Positions 1 through 4,834 of a stretch of DNA of 6,006 bases are shown piece after piece. The notes beneath the pieces were generated by a model. It searched no databases and had not been told where the DNA came from. It saw only the letters and a list, made by a program, of their open reading frames with translations. The DNA is from Clostridioides sp. (GTDB taxonomy: Bacteria; Bacillota; Clostridia; Peptostreptococcales; Peptostreptococcaceae), in NCBI GenBank assembly GCA_031272305.1, contig JAISUA010000133.1, positions 1 through 6,006 on the forward strand. The letters run 5' to 3'. The stretch's first letter is position 1. Each line of letters starts with the position of its first letter. A program made the translations under genes and the position numbers.

Positions 1-33
1 TATAATGAAAAAAATATTTATATAGAGGTAATT

Positions 34-780
34 ATGTCAAGTAAAAAGATAAAGAAGTGGGAACCTGATGATTTTCAATTAGAAATGAATACGGTATGGA
101 GTTTTCCGAAAAGAGGAGATTGGGCAACTCATGACGCAAAATATAGAGGTAATTGGTCACCTTATATACCTAGAAATATATTGTTAAGATATTCAGAAGA
201 GAACGATTTGGTATTAGATCAATTTGCAGGCGGAGGGACAACACTTGTTGAGGCAAAACTTCTAAATAGAAATATAATAGGTGTAGATATAAACGATGTT
301 TCGTTAGAACGTTGCAGAGAAAAAATCGATTTTGAGTGGGACAATTCAGGTAAAGTTTTTTTAAGAAAAGGCGATGCTAGAAGTTTAGATTTTATACCAG
401 ATGAAAAAATTGATTTAATTTGTACGCATCCACCATATGCAAATATAATCAAGTATAGTGAAGATATAGATGGAGATTTATCTCATTTAAATGTAAAACC
501 TTTTTTAGAAGAAATGAAGAAAGTGGCTAATGAATGTTATAGGGTTTTAAAAAAAGATAAATTTTGTTGTATTCTTATGGGTGATACACGAAAAAATGGA
601 CATGTTGTTCCAATGAGTTTTGATGTGATGAAAATATTTGAATCTGTAGGATTTAAATTAAAAGAGATAGTTATCAAAGAGCAACATAATTGTAAAGCAA
701 CAGGATTTTGGAAAACAAATAGTGTTAAATATAATTTTTTATTGCTAGCACATGAATATTTATTTGTTTTCAAAAAATAA
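34..780 (+). CDS. DNA methyltransferase, N6-adenine / N4-cytosine class (PF01555-like)
   Basis: This 248-residue protein should transfer a methyl group from S-adenosylmethionine to the exocyclic amino group of adenine or cytosine in a specific DNA site. The SAM-binding motif I is FAGGGTT at residues 64-70, with an acidic strand end at GVDIN (83-87). The catalytic motif IV is THPPY at 131-135, in the (D/N/S)PPY position. The N-terminal stretch with WSFPKRGDW (22-30) and YRGNWSPYIPRN (37-48) is typical of a compact subfamily of these enzymes. Motif I precedes motif IV and no large target-recognition domain follows, so specificity probably lies in the short C-terminal third. The ATG at 34 has an AGAGGT ribosome site at 24-29. 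However, the frame is open to the left edge, so a longer protein cannot be excluded. No endonuclease gene is visible, so it is either a solitary methylase or half of a restriction-modification pair whose partner lies upstream. His replaces the usual Ser/Asp/Asn just before PPY. Confidence 0.9.
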   Translation: MSSKKIKKWEPDDFQLEMNTVWSFPKRGDWATHDAKYRGNWSPYIPRNILLRYSEENDLVLDQFAGGGTTLVEAKLLNRNIIGVDINDVSLERCREKIDFEWDNSGKVFLRKGDARSLDFIPDEKIDLICTHPPYANIIKYSEDIDGDLSHLNVKPFLEEMKKVANECYRVLKKDKFCCILMGDTRKNGHVVPMSFDVMKIFESVGFKLKEIVIKEQHNCKATGFWKTNSVKYNFLLLAHEYLFVFKK

Positions 781-843
781 TACTGAGCGTAAAATATTTT
801 GTGTAAACTTTTGACAGTGTTAAATGTTAATTATTCAGGATAG

Positions 844-893
844 TTTAAAAATGTGGTTTTATACTAAAAACAGTATAAAATCACATTTTTAAA
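844..893. terminator. Long AT-rich hairpin, probable (bidirectional) terminator after the methyltransferase
   Basis: Arms 844-865 and 872-893 pair over 22 positions with one G-T wobble (856/881), around a 6-nt loop AAAAAC. The 3' arm ends in a T run (886-890), and the 5' arm begins TTTAAAAA, which gives a T run on the opposite strand too. It lies 63 bp after the methyltransferase stop and before the regulator leader, the expected place for a rho-independent terminator. The stem has few G-C pairs, so it relies on length. Its extreme symmetry would also fit a small palindromic repeat element, but no target-site duplication was seen. Confidence 0.65.
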
Positions 894-920
894 TTTAAGG
901 TGTTTTAAAGCTTCAATAGA

Positions 921-926
921 TATAAT
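921..926 (+). promoter_or_regulatory. Candidate -10 box (TATAAT) for the regulator-kinase operon
   Basis: A perfect TATAAT sits at the left end of the first long direct repeat. The second repeat begins with the related CATAAT (1015-1020), so there may be two tandem promoters. No good -35 box lies 16-18 bp upstream of either. For the second copy TTTTCA (993-998) matches TTGACA at four of six positions. Poor -35 boxes are common at promoters activated by OmpR-family regulators, so autoactivation is possible but inferred. Confidence 0.35.
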
Positions 927-958
927 AAGACTTATAGGAAGTTGAAATAAAACCAAGG
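922..958 (+). repeat. Leader direct repeat, copy 1
   Basis: This segment starts ATAATAAGACTTATA and ends AAGG. It matches 1016-1053 with three substitutions (937, 941, 953) and one extra base in the second copy, so about 34 of 37 positions are identical. The copies are 94 bp apart. The repeat covers a possible -10 box, a possible start of transcription and an AAGG resembling a ribosome site. It therefore looks like a duplicated promoter/leader segment or a pair of operators for the regulator encoded just downstream. Confidence 0.85.
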
Positions 959-960
959 TA

Positions 961-969
961 ATAAGTCTT
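961..969 (+). other. 9-nt segment complementary to both leader repeats
   Basis: ATAAGTCTT is the exact reverse complement of AAGACTTAT, which occurs in copy 1 (927-935) and in copy 2 (1021-1029). In RNA this segment could pair with either copy but not both. Pairing with copy 2 would enclose the 982-1009 hairpin and end about 24 nt before the ribosome site at 1054-1059. The complementarity is directly visible; a switching role is inference. Confidence 0.5.
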
Positions 970-981
970 GATATTCGAACA

Positions 982-1009
982 TAAATTTTCGTTTTTCAAC
1001 GAAAATTTA
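982..1009 (+). other. Perfect 12-bp hairpin between the leader repeats
   Basis: TAAATTTTCGTT (982-993) pairs perfectly with AACGAAAATTTA (998-1009) around the tetraloop TTTC. No T run follows, so it is a poor intrinsic terminator. It may be a protein-binding palindrome or an RNA structural element in the leader of the regulator operon. Confidence 0.6.
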
Positions 1010-1015
1010 GTTCTC

Positions 1016-1053
1016 ATAATAAGACTTATAAGAACTTGAAATAAAATCTAAGG
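1016..1053 (+). repeat. Leader direct repeat, copy 2, next to the regulator ribosome site
   Basis: This is the second copy of the 922-958 repeat. It runs directly into the regulator's ribosome site (AAGGAG, 1054-1059), which lies 7 nt before the ATG at 1067. If the CATAAT at its left edge is a -10 box, the transcript leader would be roughly 35-40 nt long. Internal AAGACTT / AAGAACTT blocks 9 bp apart resemble half-sites for a dimeric winged-helix regulator, but this cannot be proved from sequence. Confidence 0.85.
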
Positions 1054-1066
1054 AAGGAGTAAGTTC

Positions 1067-1744
1067 ATGAAAATTCTATATGTTGAAGATGAAATATATA
1101 TGGCTAAAGCAGTAGCTCAAGTTTTAAAAAAGAATAACTACAGTGTTGATTTAGCACATGACGGAGAAAGTGGTCTTATTCTTGCAACTTCAGATGTATA
1201 TGATATTGTTATTCTAGACATTATGCTTCCAAAACTCGATGGTATAAGTGTATTGAAAGAAATGCGAAATAAGAATATTACAAAACCTGTGATACTTCTT
1301 ACAGCGAAGGGAGAAGTTGAAGATAAGGTCAGAGGTCTAGATAGTGGTGCTGATGATTATCTTGCGAAGCCTTTTCAAACAGAGGAATTAATGGCTAGAC
1401 TTCGTGCTTTAGGAAGAAGAAAAGAACTTGTAGCAACAAATGATACGCTTATTTATGGAGATATTGAATTGAATTACAATTCACTTGATTTGTTTGCAAA
1501 TGGTCACAATTTTCATCTTACTTTAAAGGAAAGTCAACTTCTTGAACTTCTTATTATAAATAAAGGTCGTGCTATTTCTACTCAAACTATTATTGAGAAG
1601 TTGTGGGGTTGGGATTCAGATGCAGAAGATAGTCACGTTCAAGTACAGATTGCATTTTTGAGGAAAAAGCTCTCAATCATATCAAAAAAAGTGAAGATTA
1701 AAACTATTCGTGGCGTTGGTTATATGATTCTAGAAAGTGAGTGA
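1067..1744 (+). CDS. OmpR/PhoB-family response regulator
   Basis: This 225-residue cytosolic two-component regulator should bind DNA after phosphorylation by the kinase encoded next. The receiver domain spans about residues 1-118. It has the acidic pair E7-D8, the phosphoacceptor D51 in VILDIMLPKLDG, the switch T79 in ILLTAKG, and K101 in the LAKPF motif. The C-terminal winged helix (about 128-222) ends with the family signature IKTIRGVGYM, and RAISTQTIIEKLWG marks the middle of the domain. Length and order are standard for the OmpR class. The start is set by AAGGAG at 1054-1059. The stop overlaps or abuts the kinase start, so the two are translationally coupled. The repeated leader upstream suggests autoregulation. 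Its other targets are unknown; the VTC-DUF4956-CotH genes just downstream are the obvious candidates. Confidence 0.96.
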   Translation: MKILYVEDEIYMAKAVAQVLKKNNYSVDLAHDGESGLILATSDVYDIVILDIMLPKLDGISVLKEMRNKNITKPVILLTAKGEVEDKVRGLDSGADDYLAKPFQTEELMARLRALGRRKELVATNDTLIYGDIELNYNSLDLFANGHNFHLTLKESQLLELLIINKGRAISTQTIIEKLWGWDSDAEDSHVQVQIAFLRKKLSIISKKVKIKTIRGVGYMILESE

Positions 1745-1751
1745 ATATGTT

Positions 1752-3224
1752 ATGTTTAAGAGTTTAAGAAATAAAATAATGATGTTCAATATACTTACAA
1801 TTTCCTTTGTTATATTAGTGGCTTTCGCTGTGATTTACTTAGTTACTTATACAAACCTTGAGATGGAAAATGATCAAAGATTACAAACAATATCTAGGAT
1901 GTTTTTTCTTCCAAATCGTGATATTACTCAAAATTTATCAGGATACAATCCACTTCCAATCAATAATCAAGAACGTTTTTCAGCAGATTATTCCGTTTCG
2001 TTTGTTTTATTTACTAAAAACGGAAATCTTCAAAATATAAATAGTCAACTTAATTTTGAGGATAGGGTTTATGAAGAAGCATACGAAAAAATTGGTACTA
2101 AATCAAGTGGGAAAATAACTTTGGAAGGTAGGAAATGGAAATTTACAAAAATATCAGAAAATAAAATTAATAATATAAACGAACCAGAAATAAATAACAA
2201 TGAAAATGTATCTAAAAATATTAATACAAAAGAATCACAAATAAATAACTATGGAAGTGTATCAAGAATATTTAATTTAAATGAACAACAAATAAACAAC
2301 AATGAAAATGTATTTAAAAATGAGAATAAAAGTTTAGCACAAGCGAATCAATTTGATGATTACACAAGAATTGTTTTTCTTGATATAACTCATACTAATG
2401 AAATATTGAAAAATTTGGTCATCACTCTTATTTGTGTTGGATTTTTTGTATTGTTGATAATAGTATATATTTCTTATAGATTTTCAGTTCGTGCTGTTGC
2501 TCCAGTTGAAGAAAGCCACAATAAACAAAAGACTTTTATTGCAGATGCTTCTCATGAATTTAAAACACCACTTGCAATTATTGGAGCTAATATTGATGCA
2601 ATCATATCAAGTAAAGATGAAACAGTTGAAAGTCAAAGTGAATGGTTTGGATATATTCATTCAGAGCTAAAACGTGCAACAAGACTTGTAGACGATCTCT
2701 TGTATTTGGTGAGAACTGAAAATACAAAAAAAGAAGATTATCTTCCTTTTGATTTGAGTGAAATTTGCGAAAAAGTATCTGTTTCAATAGAAGCTATTTT
2801 GTATGACAATAATAAAACTCTTAAAAGTGATATAGAAAAAGATATTGTAGTAGTAGCTGACAGTGAAAAAATAACTCAAGTGTTATACATTCTTCTTGAT
2901 AATGCTAAAAAATATACTAATGATGGTGGTGAGATTTTTGTAAAATTAGCAAAAGAAGATGGAAATGCTGTAATGAAAGTTATTAATAGTGGTGTAGATA
3001 TTTCGAAAGAGGATTTACCAAAAATATTTGATAGATTTTATCGTACAGATACATCACGTTCAACTGAAACAGGAGGATTTGGTTTAGGACTTTCTATTGC
3101 AAAGGAGATAGTAGAAAGAGCTGATGGTAAAATCACAGCAGATAGCAAAGATGGATTTACAACATTTACAGTAAATCTACCTTATGTAAAAAACAAAAAC
3201 GAGTCATTTTCTAAAATAGATTAA
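1752..3224 (+). CDS. Membrane sensor histidine kinase, partner of the OmpR-type regulator
   Basis: From the ATG at 1752 this is a 490-residue kinase that senses an outside signal and phosphorylates the preceding regulator. TM1 is about residues 10-32, an extracytoplasmic domain about 33-221, and TM2 about 222-244. A short linker without a clear HAMP domain follows. The DHp helix carries H268 in SHEFKTPL. The ATPase domain shows the N box (DNAKKYTNDGG, N384), the F box (IFDRFYRTD, from 425) and the G2 box (GFGLGL, 442-447). The G1 box reads NSG at 412-414, with Asn where many kinases have Asp. The sensor domain resembles a PAS/Cache-like fold interrupted by Asn-rich tandem repeats at residues 147-197. 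A GTG at 1737 in the same frame would add five residues and overlap the regulator by 8 nt. The ATG was preferred because MFKSLRNK is a typical kinase N terminus, although neither start has a strong ribosome site. Confidence 0.93.
   Translation: MFKSLRNKIMMFNILTISFVILVAFAVIYLVTYTNLEMENDQRLQTISRMFFLPNRDITQNLSGYNPLPINNQERFSADYSVSFVLFTKNGNLQNINSQLNFEDRVYEEAYEKIGTKSSGKITLEGRKWKFTKISENKINNINEPEINNNENVSKNINTKESQINNYGSVSRIFNLNEQQINNNENVFKNENKSLAQANQFDDYTRIVFLDITHTNEILKNLVITLICVGFFVLLIIVYISYRFSVRAVAPVEESHNKQKTFIADASHEFKTPLAIIGANIDAIISSKDETVESQSEWFGYIHSELKRATRLVDDLLYLVRTENTKKEDYLPFDLSEICEKVSVSIEAILYDNNKTLKSDIEKDIVVVADSEKITQVLYILLDNAKKYTNDGGEIFVKLAKEDGNAVMKVINSGVDISKEDLPKIFDRFYRTDTSRSTETGGFGLGLSIAKEIVERADGKITADSKDGFTTFTVNLPYVKNKNESFSKID
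2190..2342 (+). repeat. Three in-frame 51-bp tandem repeats in the kinase sensor domain
   Basis: Units are 2190-2240, 2241-2291 and 2292-2342. Each encodes 17 residues beginning INN (INNNENVSKNINTKESQ, INNYGSVSRIFNLNEQQ, INNNENVFKNENKSLAQ). Units 1 and 3 share INNNENV, and the middle unit has diverged. A partial, degenerate unit precedes them (2166-2189, INNINEPE). The repeats lie between the strands ending WKFTKISE and TRIVFLDIT, so they look like an expanded surface loop outside the membrane. The period of exactly 17 codons keeps the frame intact. Confidence 0.88.
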
Positions 3225-3240
3225 ATGTAAATTATAAAGA

Positions 3241-3274
3241 ATAGATTAAACTAGTTTATAGATTAAACTAGTTT
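3241..3274 (+). repeat. Exact 17-bp tandem duplication after the kinase gene
   Basis: ATAGATTAAACTAGTTT occurs twice back to back (3241-3257 and 3258-3274). Its first part, AATAGATTAAA, also occurs at 3215-3225 across the kinase stop codon, so the motif may have spread from the gene end. Because AAACTAGTTT is itself a palindrome, duplication automatically creates a hairpin. Confidence 0.9.
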
Positions 3275-3280
3275 TTGTTT
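3248..3280 (+). terminator. Terminator-like hairpin after the kinase gene
   Basis: AAACTAGTTT at 3248-3257 can pair with the identical palindrome at 3265-3274 around a 7-nt loop (ATAGATT). It is followed by a T-rich tract (TTGTTT, 3275-3280). It lies 23 bp after the kinase stop. The stem has only two G-C pairs, so termination is probably incomplete, and some read-through into the VTC gene is plausible. Confidence 0.55.
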
Positions 3281-3429
3281 AATAAAAAATTTTAAATTTT
3301 CCTATTAAAGATAAATTAAAGAAAATTATTCTAAACTATAAACAAGATAAAAAAAGGTTATTTATGTAGGCATTGATATTATAGCTTTATTTATAGCCAA
3401 ATCAGAAATAAAAAAGAAGGAGGTTGTTT
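3281..3429 (+). promoter_or_regulatory. AT-rich leader likely holding the promoter of the VTC-DUF4956-CotH operon
   Basis: No gene is seen here. A good -35-like TTGATA (3373-3378) is present, but no consensus -10 lies at the right distance. A direct repeat of TTATAGC (3379-3385 and 3391-3397) has a 12-bp period, close to the 10-12 bp spacing of half-sites bound by OmpR-family dimers. A related TTATAGG occurs in leader repeat copy 1 (932-938) upstream of the regulator. The exact promoter cannot be fixed by reading. Confidence 0.3.
3417..3423 (+). promoter_or_regulatory. Ribosome site that fixes the VTC start at 3430
   Basis: A perfect AAGGAGG lies 6 nt before the ATG at 3430. The in-frame TTG at 3424 directly abuts this site and cannot be the start, so the protein begins MQARHEY. 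Confidence 0.9.
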
Positions 3430-4104
3430 ATGCAAGCAAGACATGAGTACAAACATAGTCTCAATCAAGGAGATTATATAGTTTTAAGGAATAGATTACG
3501 ACATATACTTCATCATGATGAACATATAGATGAGAATGGTGAGTATAAAGTTAGAAGTCTATATTTTGAAACTCCAAATGATAAAGCACTTAGAGAAAAA
3601 ATAGATGGAGTAAATAAGAGGGAAAAATTCAGATTACGTCGTTATATAGGAGATTCTCAGATTATTAGAATTGAAAAAAAAAGCAAGGTAAATGGTTTAT
3701 GCTATAAACGTTCGGTTATTATTACTGAGGATGAAACAAAAAAAATTCAATCTAGAAATTTGAGTTGGATGTCTACTGATGATAGGGAGCTTGTCAGAGA
3801 ATTGTATTCTAAAATGAGAAGTCAACAACTAGCACCTAAGACTATAGTAGATTATATTCGTGAGCCATTTGTATGTAAAGCAGGAAATGTACGTATTACA
3901 TTTGATAGAGATATTCGCACAGGAATTTATTCGACGGATTTCTTGAGTGATGATGTTCCAACAATCAAAGCAGGTGATGAAATAGTTATTTTGGAAGTGA
4001 AATACGACCAATTCATACCTGATTACATTCTTGATATAATCCAAATTGGAAGTCGAAGAGCTTCAGCAATATCAAAATATGCACTTTGCCGTATTTACGG
4101 ATAA
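3430..4104 (+). CDS. VTC-domain protein, polyphosphate polymerase family (PF09359)
   Basis: This 224-residue soluble protein consists of essentially one VTC domain. In yeast Vtc4 this tunnel-shaped fold makes inorganic polyphosphate from ATP; it belongs to the CYTH/triphosphate-tunnel superfamily. Visible family motifs are RHEYKH (4-9), VRSLYFETP with PNDKALREKIDG (41-60) and KFRLRRY (66-72; R68 and R70). Further on are IRIEKKSKVNG (79-89; K84), CYKRS (K93), ITFDRDIRTG, ILEVKYD (E189, a likely metal ligand) and SRRASAISKYALCR (R209, R210, K216). The alternating Arg/Lys/Glu residues fit a tunnel lined for a polyanion, so the active site looks intact. There is no signal peptide or membrane segment and no SPX domain, as is usual for bacterial forms. 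The gene is 21 bp upstream of the DUF4956 gene and in the same operon. Whether the product is polyphosphate or another polymer in this context is not established. Confidence 0.92.
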   Translation: MQARHEYKHSLNQGDYIVLRNRLRHILHHDEHIDENGEYKVRSLYFETPNDKALREKIDGVNKREKFRLRRYIGDSQIIRIEKKSKVNGLCYKRSVIITEDETKKIQSRNLSWMSTDDRELVRELYSKMRSQQLAPKTIVDYIREPFVCKAGNVRITFDRDIRTGIYSTDFLSDDVPTIKAGDEIVILEVKYDQFIPDYILDIIQIGSRRASAISKYALCRIYG

Positions 4105-4125
4105 ATTTGAAGGGAGAAAATAATT

Positions 4126-4797
4126 ATGACGTTTAAAGATATTTTTAAATCTAATTTTTTAGAAAATGTAACAAGTGTTAGTATGCTAGATATGGTTATA
4201 GCACTGATACTTGCATTTGGTTTAGGAGTTTTTATATTTTTAGTTTACAAAAAAACTTTTAAAGGTGTAATGTATTCATCTAGTTTTGGTGTGACACTTA
4301 TAGCACTTACAATGATTTCTACACTTGTTATATTAGCTGTTACAAGTAATGTTGTACTTTCACTTGGTATGGTTGGAGCGTTATCTATAGTTCGTTTTAG
4401 AACGGCGATTAAAGAACCACTTGACATAGCGTTTTTATTTTGGTCAATAGCAGTAGGAATTGTGCTTGCAGCAGGAATGATACCTCTAGCTGTATTTGGA
4501 AGTGTAGTAATAGGAGTAGTTTTGGTTGTATTTGTAAACAAAAAATCATATGATAATCCTTATATAGTTGTTGTTCATTGTGAAGATGAAAAAACTGAGA
4601 AAAAAGCAGTTGCATCACTTGCAGAATTTGTAGAAAAAAGTGTAGTTAAGAGTAAGACAGTTACTAAAGGAAGTATAGAATTGCACTATGAAGTTCGTTT
4701 AAAATCAGAAGATACTTCTTTTGTAAATAATTTATCTGTGATAGATGGTGTTTCTGATGTAGTATTAGTAAGTTACAATGGAGATTATATGGGATAG
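4126..4797 (+). CDS. DUF4956 multi-pass membrane protein
   Basis: This 223-residue protein has a hydrophobic N-terminal half and a soluble C-terminal half. Membrane segments are visible at about residues 21-41, 51-73 and 99-137 (long enough for two passes). A conserved re-entrant-looking stretch (75-98) carries the family signature LSLGMVGALSIVRFRTAIKEP (78-98, with R90-F-R92). The tail from about 140 (YIVVVHCEDE onward) looks like a small alpha/beta domain and is probably cytosolic. The family has no firmly assigned function. Its genes commonly sit beside VTC and CotH genes, as here. The start has AAGGGAG at 4110-4116, 9 nt before the ATG. By position it could anchor the VTC enzyme to the membrane or form a path for its product; this is inference. 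Confidence 0.88.
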   Translation: MTFKDIFKSNFLENVTSVSMLDMVIALILAFGLGVFIFLVYKKTFKGVMYSSSFGVTLIALTMISTLVILAVTSNVVLSLGMVGALSIVRFRTAIKEPLDIAFLFWSIAVGIVLAAGMIPLAVFGSVVIGVVLVVFVNKKSYDNPYIVVVHCEDEKTEKKAVASLAEFVEKSVVKSKTVTKGSIELHYEVRLKSEDTSFVNNLSVIDGVSDVVLVSYNGDYMG

Positions 4798-4821
4798 TAA
4801 TAAGTAGTAATTTATAAGCAG

Positions 4822-4827
4822 AGGAGG
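4822..4827 (+). promoter_or_regulatory. Ribosome site that identifies a TTG start for the CotH gene
   Basis: AGGAGG is followed 7 nt later by TTG at 4835. The frame is closed upstream by TAA at 4808-4810, and no ATG or GTG lies between. The first in-frame ATG (4910) would cut off the membrane anchor. TTG is therefore the start. Confidence 0.85.
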
Positions 4828-4834
4828 TACTTTC

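Noticed and set aside
1..25. Possible C-terminal end of an upstream gene in frame 2 (ends MKKIFI, stop at 23-25)
   Set aside because: Only a few codons are visible, too short to support a gene call.
20..154. 14-base exact repeat ATATAGAGGTAATT at 20-33 and 141-154
   Set aside because: One copy is a ribosome site and the other is coding (YRGN). A match of this length is expected by chance in AT-rich DNA of this size.
811..839. Perfect TTGACA (-35 type) at 811-816 after the methyltransferase gene
   Set aside because: No acceptable -10 lies 16-18 bp downstream; the nearest is TATTCA at 832-837 with a 15-bp gap. The 844-893 hairpin would follow at once. Not called as a promoter.
921..1053. CRISPR array from the two ~37-bp leader repeats
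   Set aside because: There are only two copies with mismatches, the interval between them is occupied by a hairpin, and no cas genes are visible. It fits a promoter/leader duplication better.
3424..3429. TTG at 3424 as the start of the VTC gene
   Set aside because: It directly abuts the AAGGAGG ribosome site with no spacing; the ATG at 3430 has the correct 6-nt gap.
4245..4618. Minus-strand open frames opposite the DUF4956 gene
   Set aside because: Their translations are low-complexity mirror images of the hydrophobic coding strand, with no convincing start signals or family motifs. The plus-strand gene explains the region.
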